64,000 bases of DNA, taken from Frankia sp. RB7 (GTDB lineage Bacteria > Pseudomonadota > Alphaproteobacteria > Rhizobiales > Xanthobacteraceae). The stretch covers positions 1-64,000 of the forward strand of contig JAUEPE010000024.1 of NCBI GenBank assembly GCA_030403585.1, in the 5' to 3' direction. The first letter of the stretch is position 1. Every line of letters begins with the position of its first letter. The position numbers were made by a program, and so were the translations under genes. Below are positions 51,223 to 60,258 of the stretch, in pieces. The notes beneath the pieces are model-generated. The model did no database searches. It saw only the letters and a list, made by a program, of their open reading frames with translations, and had not been told where the DNA came from.

Positions 51223-51861
51223 ATGAAGCGTTCCGCCGCCGAGATCGTCAGGGAGTACGGGCCTTTTCCGGGCGTCGAGGCCGTGCATGGCGTCACCTAT
51301 GACGGCACCCATGTCTGGTTCGCATCGGGCGACAAATTGAATGGCCTCGATCCGGCCAACGGCAAGATCGCGCGCTCGCTCGATGTCGCCGCACATGCGG
51401 GCACGGCGTTCGACGGCCGGCACCTGTTCCAGATCGCGGAGGATCGCATCCAGAAGATCGACGCTGCGACAGGCAAGGTGCTCACCACGATCCCCGCTCC
51501 CGGTGGCGGCGGCGATTCCGGATTGGCCTGGGCCGAAGGCTCGCTCTGGGTCGGCCAATACCGCGAGCGCAAGATCCATCAGATCGATCCGGATACCGGG
51601 ACTATTCTCCGCACCATCGAAAGCAAGCGCTTCGTGACCGGCGTCACCTGGGTCGACGGCGAACTCTGGCATGGCACCTGGGAGGGCGAGGACAGCGACA
51701 TCAGGCGGATCGATCCCGACACCGGAAAAGTGCTCGAACAGCTCGACCTGCCGGCCGGGACGATGGTGTCAGGGCTGGAATCCGACGGCGGCGATCGACT
51801 GTTCTGCGGCGGTGGTGCCGCCGGCAAGGTGCGCGCGGTCCGCCGTCCCAGGCGCGGCTAG
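51223..51861 (+). CDS. Glutamine-cyclotransferase-like beta-propeller protein
   Basis: This 212-aa protein has repeated blades: VTYDGTHVWFASGDKLNGLDPANGKI, AEDRIQKIDAATGKVL, AWAEGSLWVGQYRERKIHQIDPDTG, WVDGELWHGTWEGEDSDIRRIDPDTGKVLEQ. The Asp-Pro-(Asp/Ala)-(Thr/Asn)-Gly-Lys pattern is that of glutaminyl cyclase-like/YVTN beta-propellers. It lacks a signal peptide, so it may work in the cytoplasm, perhaps as a ligand-binding or enzymatic propeller. The gene follows the regulator by 27 bp. The true substrate is unknown. Confidence 0.75.
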   Translation: MKRSAAEIVREYGPFPGVEAVHGVTYDGTHVWFASGDKLNGLDPANGKIARSLDVAAHAGTAFDGRHLFQIAEDRIQKIDAATGKVLTTIPAPGGGGDSGLAWAEGSLWVGQYRERKIHQIDPDTGTILRTIESKRFVTGVTWVDGELWHGTWEGEDSDIRRIDPDTGKVLEQLDLPAGTMVSGLESDGGDRLFCGGGAAGKVRAVRRPRRG

Positions 51862-51989
51862 CTGCGCACGCCGGCTTGAACAGACCGACACGGCCGTTAA
51901 CCGATTTGCCGCAATTCCACCCCATCGGTGCGCTCTAGCGCCCCTCTCGCCTGCCCTATAAACTCCGGCCCGGGCGGCCTGGGGGATTG

Positions 51990-53558
51990 ATGCGTCTGAC
52001 GTTGAACTTGAAGACTGTCCTGATCGCCGTTGTGGTGCTCGCGGCGTCGTTTTTCATCAGCCTGAAGGCGATGGATTTGCTGTCGCCGCGCGCGACCAAT
52101 TCGGCGCCGCCGGTCGCGCAACTGCCGCCGCTGCCGCCGGTCTCGAAAAGCTCGATCGTGGTGGCACCCGTCGCGATCGCGCTGTCGGCGATCCGGGAGC
52201 AGGCCGAGAAGGCCTCGCCGCACAATTTCGCCGGCAAGGCCGAGAACCCGATATCGCAAATCCTGCAGAACGCCGATATCGGCTGGACCGCCGTGCGCGG
52301 ACCAATGGCGGCAACCGGCGACAAGGACGTGCTGACGCTGTCGACGCCGATCACCGGCAAGTTGAACGTGACGGGATCGCTCTCGGCGAAAGCCACCGGC
52401 GCTCTCGGCGATGCGCTGGGCAGCGTGCTCGGCGGCGACGCGGCGAAGCGGATCGGCGCGGTCAACATCAAGAATTTGAACGCCAGCGCCGAGATCAAGG
52501 GCAACGTCGTCGTCACCTCGCGCCCCAAGCTCGCGGCCGCCTGGCATCTCGAGCCGAATTTGGGCGCACAGGTCAATCTCGGCGATACCAACCTCAACGT
52601 CGCCGGCGCCAAGGTCAACGTGCCGGCCCAGGTGAAGCCGCTGATCGACAAGACGATCGGCGATCAGCTCAACGTCGTCTCCGAGCGCATCCGCAACGAC
52701 CCCAGCCTGCGCGAGAACGCGAAGGTGCAATGGGCCAAGGCCTGCCGCTCGATCCCGCTGCAAGGCAGCGGTTCCTCGGCCGCACTGCCGCCGCTCTGGC
52801 TCGAGATGAAGCCGACCCGCGCGATCGCGGCGCAGCCGCGCGTCGACGCGCAGAACATGACGCTGCTGCTCGGCCTGGAGGCCGAGACGCGCGTGACCTC
52901 GACGCAGACCAAGCCGGACTGCCCGTTCCCCGACAAGATCTCGATCGTGCCGCCCACCGGCACCGGCGTGAACATCGGCGTTCCCATCGACGTGCCCTTC
53001 GCCGAGATCAACAAGCTGATCGCAGCGCAGATGGTCGGCCACACCTATCCCGAGGACGGCTCCGGTCCGGTCGAGGTCACGGTAAAGAGCGTCAACGTCG
53101 TCCCCTCCGGCGAGCGGCTTCTGATCTCGCTGCTGGTGCGCGCCAAGGAGAAGAAGAGCTGGCTTGGACTCGGCGCCGAGGCGACCGTGCACATCTGGGG
53201 CCGGCCGATGCTCGACCAGGCGCAGCAGACGCTGCGGCTCGCCGATATCCAGCTCGCGGTGGAGTCCGAGGCGGCCTTCGGCCTGCTCGGCGCTGCGGCC
53301 CGCGCAGTGGTGCCGCAGATGCAGCAGGCGCTGGTGCAAAAAGCGACGCTCGACCTGAAGCCGATCGCCGCCAACGCGCGCGAGAAGATCGCAGGCGTCA
53401 TTGCCGACCTCCAGAAGAGCGAAGACGGCGTCAAGGTCGAGGCCAATATCAGCAGCCTGACGCTGGCCGACATCGCCTTCGATTCCAGGACGCTGCGCGT
53501 GATCGCGGAAGCCGGCGGAACGCTGAACGTGTACGTGACCAAGCTGTCCGGGATGTAA
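51990..53558 (+). CDS. DUF4403 family exported protein
   Basis: The 522-aa protein starts at the ATG at 51990 (GGGGGA just upstream). It has an N-terminal hydrophobic segment (about 9-27, VLIAVVVLAASFFISLKAM) that acts as a signal anchor, then a large periplasmic beta-rich region. DUF4403 features are repeated Leu/Val/Ala strands, a two-Cys stretch (KACRSIPL ... TKPDCPFPDK), and a second half ending VDVPFAEINKLIAAQM and LLISLLVRAKEKKSWLG. DUF4403 has no firm function; lipid-binding (BPI-like) folds have been suggested for it. It is not obviously in an operon. Confidence 0.8.
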   Translation: MRLTLNLKTVLIAVVVLAASFFISLKAMDLLSPRATNSAPPVAQLPPLPPVSKSSIVVAPVAIALSAIREQAEKASPHNFAGKAENPISQILQNADIGWTAVRGPMAATGDKDVLTLSTPITGKLNVTGSLSAKATGALGDALGSVLGGDAAKRIGAVNIKNLNASAEIKGNVVVTSRPKLAAAWHLEPNLGAQVNLGDTNLNVAGAKVNVPAQVKPLIDKTIGDQLNVVSERIRNDPSLRENAKVQWAKACRSIPLQGSGSSAALPPLWLEMKPTRAIAAQPRVDAQNMTLLLGLEAETRVTSTQTKPDCPFPDKISIVPPTGTGVNIGVPIDVPFAEINKLIAAQMVGHTYPEDGSGPVEVTVKSVNVVPSGERLLISLLVRAKEKKSWLGLGAEATVHIWGRPMLDQAQQTLRLADIQLAVESEAAFGLLGAAARAVVPQMQQALVQKATLDLKPIAANAREKIAGVIADLQKSEDGVKVEANISSLTLADIAFDSRTLRVIAEAGGTLNVYVTKLSGM

Positions 53559-53577
53559 CGCGCCTTCGCACCCGCCC

Positions 53578-53757
53578 CTGCGCGCCGCAGGGCGATCGCA
53601 TACCTGAGGGCGCGCCTCGTCCTTCGAGACGACCGCTTCGCGGTCTCCTCAGGATGAGGCTAAGCGGCATCGGTGCTCGTCGAAACTACGGCTGCACACT
53701 CGGTCCTCATCCTGAGGGCCCGCCAACGGCGGGCGTCTCGAAGGATGGCCACAGGGG
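53578..53757. repeat. Composite repeat, copy 1 (reverse), upstream of the polyamine transporter
   Basis: Two hairpin units, CCTCGTCCTTCGAGACGACCG... CTCAGGATGAGG (53615-53659) and CCTCATCCTGAGGGCCCGCC... TCTCGAAGGATGG (53705-53748), are joined by a spacer. That spacer matches, in reverse orientation, the spacers of the copies at 56160-56318 and 58490-58650. The rest of the gap 53559-53870 ends in an AT-poor leader before the ATPase gene and has no gene. Confidence 0.85.
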
Positions 53758-53870
53758 ATTCCATAGCGACTGCCGCGCGCCGCTGGCATTCTCATCGGAG
53801 GATGCTAAGCTGTTTCTCGCAACCTCGAACGAGGCTGCCGACGGCATCGTAGGGGACACGCGAGGACAAC

Positions 53871-54995
53871 ATGGAAGCCGGCATGGTCACGCCTGCGCCG
53901 GCACTGGTGCGCTTTTCCGGCATTCAGAAGACCTATGATGGCGAGCATCTCGTGGTGAAGAACCTCGATCTCGACATCAGAAAAGGCGAGTTCATCACCC
54001 TGCTCGGTCCGTCCGGCTCGGGCAAGACGACCACGCTGATGATGCTGGCAGGCTTCGAGGTTCCGACCCAGGGCGAGATCTACCTCGCGGAACGGCCGAT
54101 CAAGAACATGCCGCCGCACAAGCGCGACATCGGCATGGTGTTCCAGAACTATGCCTTGTTTCCGCACCTGACGATCGAGGAGAACGTCGCCTTTCCGCTG
54201 TCCGTACGCAAGGTCAGCAAGGCGGAGACGCAGGCGCGTGTCAAGGCGGCGCTGCGCATGATCAAGATGGAAGCCCTGGCGCAGCGGCGGCCCGGACAAT
54301 TGTCCGGCGGCCAGCAGCAGCGCGTGGCGCTGGCCCGCGCGCTGGTCTTCAACCCGCAGCTCGTGCTGATGGACGAGCCGCTGGGCGCCCTGGACAAGCG
54401 CCTGCGCGAGCAGATGCAGCTGGAGATCAAGCAACTGCACGAGACCATGGGCATCACCGTCGTCTACGTCACCCACGACCAGAGCGAAGCGCTCACCATG
54501 TCGGACCGCATCGCCGTGTTCAACGACGGCATCGTGCAGCAGATCGACAGACCCGACGCACTGTACGAGCATCCGGTCAACAGCTTCGTCGCCAATTTCG
54601 TCGGCGAGAACAATGTGCTGGCCGGCACCGTGGAGACGATCGACAGGGACCTTTGCCGCGTCGCGTTGGCGGCCGGCGGCTCCGTCATGGCCCGTGCGGT
54701 CAACGTATCGGGCGCGGGCGCATCGACCTCCTTGTCGGTGCGGCCGGAGCGGATCGCGATTATCCCCGATGGCAGCTCCAGCGACGGACCAAACCGGCTG
54801 CCGGCCAAAGTGCAGAACACCATCTATCTCGGCGACCACGCGCTGGCCGTGCTCGATGTCGCCGGGAATGCCGAGTTCATGGTCAAGCTGCAGCCGGGGG
54901 CGCATGATAGCCTGAGACATGGCAGCCTAAGACCTGGCGAGAATGTCTTCATCACCTTCCGCCCCGAGGACTGCCTCGCGCTCGATCCCGTCTGA
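53871..54995 (+). CDS. Polyamine-type ABC importer, ATP-binding protein (PotA-like)
   Basis: The 374-aa ATPase powers uptake of polyamine- or amino acid-like compounds. It has Walker A GPSGSGKTT (46-54), Q-loop MVFQNYALFPHLTIEENVA, signature LSGGQQQR, Walker B LVLMDEPLGALD and the H-loop YVTHDQSEA. A C-terminal TOBE domain (about 300-370) ends with VFITFRPEDCLAL. This long TOBE-bearing form is typical for PotA/UgpC-like ATPases. GAGG precedes the ATG at 53871. It leads a four-gene transporter set. Confidence 0.94.
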   Translation: MEAGMVTPAPALVRFSGIQKTYDGEHLVVKNLDLDIRKGEFITLLGPSGSGKTTTLMMLAGFEVPTQGEIYLAERPIKNMPPHKRDIGMVFQNYALFPHLTIEENVAFPLSVRKVSKAETQARVKAALRMIKMEALAQRRPGQLSGGQQQRVALARALVFNPQLVLMDEPLGALDKRLREQMQLEIKQLHETMGITVVYVTHDQSEALTMSDRIAVFNDGIVQQIDRPDALYEHPVNSFVANFVGENNVLAGTVETIDRDLCRVALAAGGSVMARAVNVSGAGASTSLSVRPERIAIIPDGSSSDGPNRLPAKVQNTIYLGDHALAVLDVAGNAEFMVKLQPGAHDSLRHGSLRPGENVFITFRPEDCLALDPV

Positions 54996-55059
54996 TCCCG
55001 ATGCTGGCGAACCTGCATCGAACAACCTCAACGCAACGCAGATAGAAGGAACAAGGACC

Positions 55060-56118
55060 ATGCTGAAGCGCAAGATTGGCAAGATTGCTCTGGGTTTCGC
55101 CGCCGCGTTCAGCGCCAGCGCTGCGCTCGCCACCATCGCGCAGGCGCGCGACCTCACCGTCGTGTCATGGGGCGGCGCCTATCAGGATGCCCAGAAGAAG
55201 GTCTATTTCGAGCCGTTCAAGAAGGCGGCCGGTGTTGCCATGAACGACGAATCCTGGGACGGCGGCGTCGGCGTGTTGCGCGCCAAGGTGCAGGGTGGCG
55301 CCGCCACCTGGGACCTCGTCCAGGTCGAGAGCGACGAGCTCGCGGTCGGCTGCGAGGAAGGCCTGTTCGAGAAGCTCGACTATTCCAAGATCGGCGGCGA
55401 GGCCGCTTACATCCAGCCATCGGTCAATCCCTGCGGCGTCGGCGCAATCCTCTATGATTTCGTGCTCGGCTACGACAAGGACAAGCTGAAGGACGCGCCC
55501 AAGGGCTGGGCCGACTTCTTCGACACCAAGAAGATTCCAGGCAAGCGCGCCCTGCGTCAGGGCCCGAAGACCACGCTCGAGATCGCGCTGATGGCCGACG
55601 GCGTCGCGCCGAAGGACGTCTACAAGGTGCTGGCGACGGACGAAGGCGTCGATCGGGCGTTCAAGAAGCTCGACACCATCAAGGGCGACCTCGTCTGGTG
55701 GAAGGCCGGCGCCCAGCCGCCGCAATTGCTCGCCTCCGGCGAGGTGGCGATGACTTCGGTCTACAATGGCCGCATCGACACCGCGAACAAGAACGAGAAG
55801 AAGAATTTTGGCATGGTGTGGGACGGCGCGCTCTTCACACTCGACAGCTGGGTGATCCTGAAGGGCAGCCCGAACAAGGACGCGGCCTACAAGTTCCTGG
55901 ACTTCGCCGGCAAGGCGGAGAACCAGTCAAAACTGTCGGAGAACATTGCGTACGGCACCTCGAACAAGGGCGCCGCCGCCCTGATCCAGCCGGCCGTCCT
56001 GAAGGACCTGCCGACCGCGCCCGACAACATCAAGAACGCGGTCGAGATCAACGTTGCCTTCTGGCTCGAGAACATCGACCGCCTGACCGAGCGCTTCAAC
56101 AAATGGGCCGCGAAATAG
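55060..56118 (+). CDS. Polyamine-type ABC importer, periplasmic binding protein (PotD/PotF-like)
   Basis: The 352-aa protein has a Tat- or Sec-like signal peptide (LKRKIGKIALGFAAAFSASAALATIAQA). It has the bilobed fold of spermidine/putrescine or other organic cation binders: TVVSWGGAYQDAQKKVYFEPF, LVQVESDELAVGCEEGLFE, LYDFVLGYDKDKLK, GWADFFDTKKIPGKR, and a late WLENIDRLTERFNKWAAK. AGAAGGA precedes the ATG. It delivers substrate to the two permeases encoded after the repeat element. Confidence 0.93.
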   Translation: MLKRKIGKIALGFAAAFSASAALATIAQARDLTVVSWGGAYQDAQKKVYFEPFKKAAGVAMNDESWDGGVGVLRAKVQGGAATWDLVQVESDELAVGCEEGLFEKLDYSKIGGEAAYIQPSVNPCGVGAILYDFVLGYDKDKLKDAPKGWADFFDTKKIPGKRALRQGPKTTLEIALMADGVAPKDVYKVLATDEGVDRAFKKLDTIKGDLVWWKAGAQPPQLLASGEVAMTSVYNGRIDTANKNEKKNFGMVWDGALFTLDSWVILKGSPNKDAAYKFLDFAGKAENQSKLSENIAYGTSNKGAAALIQPAVLKDLPTAPDNIKNAVEINVAFWLENIDRLTERFNKWAAK

Positions 56119-56159
56119 CGCGCTCCCGAAACGGCGTGCAGCGCGCATTCAGAGCATCT

Positions 56160-56318
56160 TTGTTGCGGCCATCCTTCGAGACGCCCGCTTTAGGCGGGCT
56201 CCTCAGGATGAGGACGGAGTGTGCGGCGGCCATTTCGCAGGAACCGGTGTTGATGAGCCTCATCCTGAGGAGACCGCGAAGCGGTCGTCTCGAAGGACGA
56301 GGCGCGCGCTCAGACCGA
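56160..56318. repeat. Composite repeat, copy 2, inside the transporter operon
   Basis: CATCCTTCGAGACGCCCGC... CTCAGGATGAGG (56170-56212), a spacer starting ACGGAGTGTGCGGC, and CCTCATCCTGAGGAGACCGC... TCTCGAAGGACGAGG (56257-56301) followed by CGCGCGCTCAG. It lies between the binding-protein gene and the first permease gene. Its two hairpins could change the message level of the permeases relative to the binding protein. The same element follows the operon at 58490-58650. Confidence 0.88.
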
Positions 56319-56335
56319 TCGAAGAGGCTCTCCAC

Positions 56336-57598
56336 ATGACGGCAACTTCCTTGACCGGCGCAAATGCGTCGACCGAGGTGCCGCTCAAGCGCCGATTGAG
56401 GCGTGCGGAGCGGACACGTCAGGTCAAGGCGTTGGCGCTGGTGCTGCCGCTTCTCGTCTTCCTGCTCTTCACTTTCGCTGGGCCCATCGCCGGCATGCTG
56501 TGGCGCGCGGTCGATGATCGCGAGGTGCGTCAGGCTTTGCCGCAAACCGTCATGGCTCTTGCCAACTGGGAGGGCAAGGACCTGCCGGACGAAAAGGCCT
56601 ATGCGGCGGTGGCGAATGACATCCTGGCGGCGCGCGCCTCCGGCACCATCGCCATCGCGGCCAAGCGGCTCAACTACGCCCTGAACGGCTTTCGCACGAT
56701 CCTCACCAGCACCGCACGCAATCTGAAGGCGGTGCCGGAGCCCGGCACGGCCAGGGAGACACTCGGCAAGATCAACCCGGCCTGGCGCGAACGCACCACC
56801 TGGACGACGATCAAGGATGCCGGTGGCCCGGTCACCGGCTTCTATCTTCTGGCGGCGCTCGACCTGACACGGAACGTGGACGGTGCGATCGTCGCGGCCT
56901 CGCCGGATCAGGCCATCTACCGCGAAATTTTCGGCCGCACCTTCCTCATCAGCCTCAGCGTCACCGTACTCTGCCTGATCCTTGGCTTCCCGGTCGCTTA
57001 CCTCTTGGCGACGCTGCCGCCCGGCCGGTCGAACCTGCTGATGATCTTCGTGCTGCTGCCGTTCTGGACATCGCTTCTGGTGCGTACCTGCGCCTGGATC
57101 GTGCTGCTGCAGAGCAAGGGCGTCGTAAACGACAGCCTGCACTGGCTAGGCATCATCGACGAGCCATTGCGCCTGATCTACAACCGCTTCGGTGTCTGCG
57201 TGGCCATGACCCACGTTCTGTTGCCGTTCATGATCCTGCCGCTGTACAGCAGCATGAAGGCGATCTCGCCGGCCTACATGCGGGCCGCCGCCTCGCTCGG
57301 TGCACCACCCCTCACCGCCTTCCTGCGGATCTATTTGCCGCAAACCCTGCCCGGCATCGGCGCGGGAAGCCTGCTCGTCTTCATCCTGGCGCTCGGCTAC
57401 TACATCACGCCGGCACTGGTCGGCGGCGCCGCCGATCAGATGATCAGCTACTTCATCGCGCTCTACACGACCGAGACGGCCAATTGGGGCCTTGCATCGG
57501 CGCTCGGTGCCGTGCTGTTGCTGGCGACTATTCTGCTCGCTCTCGTTTACGGCAAGCTGGTGCAGGGCCAGCAGGTCACGGGAGGGATGAAGAATTGA
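56336..57598 (+). CDS. Polyamine-type ABC importer, permease 1 (PotB-like)
   Basis: The 420-aa inner-membrane protein has one N-terminal helix (about 32-52). A long extracytoplasmic domain of about 130 residues follows (about 60-190), larger than in E. coli PotB, and then about five more helices. The ATPase-contact (EAA) loop is AAASLGAPPLTAFLRIYLPQTLPG. I chose the ATG at 56336, because the upstream part of the open frame is repeat DNA. The stop TGA overlaps the TTG start of the next permease. Confidence 0.93.
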   Translation: MTATSLTGANASTEVPLKRRLRRAERTRQVKALALVLPLLVFLLFTFAGPIAGMLWRAVDDREVRQALPQTVMALANWEGKDLPDEKAYAAVANDILAARASGTIAIAAKRLNYALNGFRTILTSTARNLKAVPEPGTARETLGKINPAWRERTTWTTIKDAGGPVTGFYLLAALDLTRNVDGAIVAASPDQAIYREIFGRTFLISLSVTVLCLILGFPVAYLLATLPPGRSNLLMIFVLLPFWTSLLVRTCAWIVLLQSKGVVNDSLHWLGIIDEPLRLIYNRFGVCVAMTHVLLPFMILPLYSSMKAISPAYMRAAASLGAPPLTAFLRIYLPQTLPGIGAGSLLVFILALGYYITPALVGGAADQMISYFIALYTTETANWGLASALGAVLLLATILLALVYGKLVQGQQVTGGMKN

Positions 57599-58425
57599 GC
57601 GACAATGCCTCCGTGCGCACGCCCAGCCAGCGCATCGCGTGGACCGCGACCGTCGTCATCTCGACGCTGGTGTTCATCTTCCTGATCGCGCCGATCCTGG
57701 CGATCATGCCGCTGTCGTTCAGCTCGGGCTCGTACCTCACCTATCCGCTGCCGGGCCTCTCCTTGCGCTGGTACGACGATTTCATCAATTCGCCGCGCTG
57801 GATGAATGCGCTGAAGAACAGCATGATCATCGGCGTCGCCTCGACCGTGATGTCGATGGTTTTGGGCACGCTAGCAGCGCTGGGGCTCGCGCAGTGGAAG
57901 AGCCGGCTCAAGCCGCTGGTGCTGGCTTTCGTACTGTCGCCGGTGGTCGTGCCCGGTGTCATCACCGCGGTGGGTCTCTATTTCTTCTTTGCGCCGATCG
58001 GACTGACCGGCAGCTATCTCGGTCTGATCCTGGCTCACACCGCGCTGGCGACGCCGTTTGTGGTGATCACGGTCGGCGCGACGCTGCAAAGCTTCGACAC
58101 CAACCTCGCACGCGCCGCCGCCTCCCTTGGAGCCTCACCGATCGAGGCGTTCCGCCGCGTGATCCTGCCGCTGATCCTGCCGGGAGTCGCGTCGGGCGCC
58201 CTGTTCGCCTTTGCGACCAGCTTCGACGAGGTGGTGATCGTGCTGTTCATGGCAGGGCCGGAGCAACGCACACTGCCGCGCGAAATGTTCAGCGGCATCC
58301 GCGAGAACATCAGCCCGACCATCACGGCCGCCGCGGTGATCCTGACGACGGTCTCGGTCATCCTGCTCGCCACGCTGGAAGGCTTGCGCCGACGCAACGA
58401 ACGGCTCAAGGGCAGCAGCGGCTGA
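57595..58425 (+). CDS. Polyamine-type ABC importer, permease 2 (PotC-like)
   Basis: The 276-aa protein has six membrane helices. The family EAA loop is ARAAASLGASPIEAFRRVILPLILPG, and a conserved piece YTYPLPGLSLRWYDDFIN-like (SYLTYPLPGLSLRWYDDF) lies near the start. The start is TTG at 57595: GGAGGG lies eight bases upstream and the TTGA overlaps the previous gene's stop. No ATG or GTG is placed as well. With the three preceding genes it completes an ATP-driven importer. Confidence 0.93.
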   Translation: MSDNASVRTPSQRIAWTATVVISTLVFIFLIAPILAIMPLSFSSGSYLTYPLPGLSLRWYDDFINSPRWMNALKNSMIIGVASTVMSMVLGTLAALGLAQWKSRLKPLVLAFVLSPVVVPGVITAVGLYFFFAPIGLTGSYLGLILAHTALATPFVVITVGATLQSFDTNLARAAASLGASPIEAFRRVILPLILPGVASGALFAFATSFDEVVIVLFMAGPEQRTLPREMFSGIRENISPTITAAAVILTTVSVILLATLEGLRRRNERLKGSSG

Positions 58426-58489
58426 GCGTAGGTGTGTTGCTCCTCCCTCTCCCCCTTGCGACGGGGCAATCGCATATGGCAGCGATTCC

Positions 58490-58650
58490 CCTGTGGCCAT
58501 CCTTCGAGACGCCCGCCGTTGGCGGGCCCTCAGGATGAGGACCGAGTGTGCGGCCGTCATTTTGACGAGCATCGACGCTGCTTAGCCTCATCCTGAGGAG
58601 ACCGCGGAGCGGTCGTCTCGAAGGACGAGGCGCGCGCTCAGGTCGTACAA
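58490..58650. repeat. Composite repeat, copy 3, downstream of the transporter
   Basis: CCATCCTTCGAGACGCCCGC... CTCAGGATGAGG (58497-58540), a spacer starting ACCGAGTGTGCGGC, and CCTCATCCTGAGGAGACCGC... TCTCGAAGGACGAGG (58586-58630), then CGCGCGCTCAGG. It is nearly identical to copy 2 at 56160-56318 and is in the same orientation. The rest of the gap 58426-58820 holds two more fragments (CTCTCCCCCTTGCGACGGGG, and the CATATGCGATCGCCC words near 58656). No gene is present. Confidence 0.88.
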
Positions 58651-58820
58651 ATGCCATATGCGATCGCCCTGCCGCTTGCGGGAAAGGCGAAGGAATACCG
58701 CCTCCCCCTACTTATTCTCGAGCTTTTTCAGCCATCCCCGGCTTTGCCCCCGCGACGGTTTGTCGCTAGAACAGTCCCCGCAACAAAGCCCCAAACAACA
58801 AGGCTGAGGGAGAAAACCAT

Positions 58821-60029
58821 ATGCAGAAACTCATCGCCGCCGTCGCGACCAGCTTCGCCATCGCCGCAAGCTGCAGCACGGCGCAGGCGCAGATTTCCGA
58901 CAACGTCGTCAAGCTCGGCGTGCTTACGGACATGTCGAGCCTGTATGCCGACGCGACCGGCAAGGGGTCGCTCGCCGCCGTCGAGATGGCCGTTGCCGAT
59001 TACGGCGGCAAGGTCGCAGGCGTTCCGATCCAGATTGTTTCCGCCGACCACCAGAACAAGCCCGACGTCGGCGTCAATATCGCCCGCAACTGGTACGACA
59101 ACGAGAAGGTGGACGCGGTCCTCGACGTGCCGACCTCTTCGGTCGCACTGCCGATCTCGGCGCTGACACGCGAGAAGAACAAGATCAACATCAATTCCGG
59201 CGGCGGCTCCTCCGACATCACCGGCGTCGCCTGCTCGCCCAACACGGTGCACTGGACCTACGACACCTACGCGCTGTCGAACGTCGCCGGCAAGGCGATG
59301 GTGAAGCGCGGCGAGGACACCTGGTTCTTCATCACCGCAGACTACGCCTTCGGCATGGCGCTGCAGCGCGACGCCGCCAACGTCGTCAAGGAGAGCGGCG
59401 GCAAGGTGCTCGGCGAGGTCCGGCATCCGCTCAACTCGTCCGACTTCTCCTCCTTCCTGCTCCAGGCCCAGGCCTCCAAGGCCAAGGTCGTTGCCCTGGC
59501 CGACGCTGGTGGCGACACCACCAACGCCCTGAAGCAGGCGGCCGAGTTCGGCCTCGTGCAGGGCGGACAGAAGATGATCGCGCTGCTCATGGAGATCACC
59601 GACGTTCATTCGCTCGGCATCAAGGCGACGCAGGGCCTGATCATCACCGACGCGTTCTACTGGGACATGAACGACGAAACGCGCGCCTTCTCGAAGCGCT
59701 TCAACGAGAAGGTCGGCCATATGCCGACCATGATCCAGGCCGGCCTCTATTCGGCCACCATGCACTATCTGAAGGCGATCGAGGCCATCAAGACCGACGA
59801 GGCGCCGAAGGTGATGGAGCAGATGCGCAACACGCCGGTCAACGACTTCTTCGCCAAGAACGGCAAGATCCGCATCGACGGCCGCATGGTCCACGACATG
59901 TATCTGTTCGAGGTGAAGAAGCCGGACGAATCCAAGGGCGAGTGGGACCTCTACAAGCTGATCGCCACCGTGCCCGGCGACGAGGCCTTCCGCCCGCTCG
60001 ACAAGGGCGGCTGCCCGTTGGTGAAGTAG
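58821..60029 (+). CDS. LivK-like ABC transporter substrate-binding protein (branched-chain amino acid type)
   Basis: The 402-aa periplasmic binding protein has a signal peptide (MQKLIAAVATSFAIAASCSTAQA) and the type I periplasmic-binding fold: VVKLGVLTDMSSLYADATGKGSLAAVEMAV, GGKVAGVPIQIVSADHQNKPDVGV, ARNWYDNEKVDAVLDVPTSSVALP, WFFITADYAFGMALQRDA. No permease or ATPase genes follow, so it is an orphan component. Such binding proteins in Bradyrhizobium bind aromatic or amino acids and often serve a distant transporter. GAGGGAGA precedes the ATG. Confidence 0.93.
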   Translation: MQKLIAAVATSFAIAASCSTAQAQISDNVVKLGVLTDMSSLYADATGKGSLAAVEMAVADYGGKVAGVPIQIVSADHQNKPDVGVNIARNWYDNEKVDAVLDVPTSSVALPISALTREKNKININSGGGSSDITGVACSPNTVHWTYDTYALSNVAGKAMVKRGEDTWFFITADYAFGMALQRDAANVVKESGGKVLGEVRHPLNSSDFSSFLLQAQASKAKVVALADAGGDTTNALKQAAEFGLVQGGQKMIALLMEITDVHSLGIKATQGLIITDAFYWDMNDETRAFSKRFNEKVGHMPTMIQAGLYSATMHYLKAIEAIKTDEAPKVMEQMRNTPVNDFFAKNGKIRIDGRMVHDMYLFEVKKPDESKGEWDLYKLIATVPGDEAFRPLDKGGCPLVK

Positions 60030-60062
60030 AACTGAGGCGAAGCCTCGACCACACTGCCAACT

Positions 60063-60168
60063 CCTCATCCTGAGGAGCTTGCGAAGCAAGCGTCTCGAAG
60101 GATGAAGGCCCGGCCGGTGGCCTCGCCCTTCGAGACGCGCGCAAGAGGCGCGCTCCTCAGGGTGAGGG
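60063..60168. repeat. Pair of CTCATCCTGAGGAG-family repeats after the LivK-like gene
   Basis: CCTCATCCTGAGGAGCTTGC... GTCTCGAAGGATG (60063-60107) and CCTTCGAGACGCGCGC... CTCCTCAGGGTGAGGG (60126-60168) are two facing units of the same family as at 39.6, 48.7, 53.6, 56.2 and 58.5 kb. The joining spacer here is short and unlike that of the composite copies. Confidence 0.85.
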
Positions 60169-60207
60169 TCAACACTCCACAATGACGGGAGTGAAGAAGA
60201 GACGACA

Positions 60208-60240
60208 GCGCGCCCGGTTTTCACCGGGCGCGCTTCGTTT
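60208..60240. terminator. Strong hairpin between convergent genes
   Basis: GCGCGCCCGG (60208-60217) pairs perfectly with CCGGGCGCGC (60224-60233) across a six-base TTTTCA loop. On the plus strand it is followed by TTCGTTT. It lies after the LivK-like gene (+) and just after the PRC-barrel gene (-), so it probably terminates both transcripts. Confidence 0.75.
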
Positions 60241-60258
60241 CAGGCGATCAGAAGCCCT

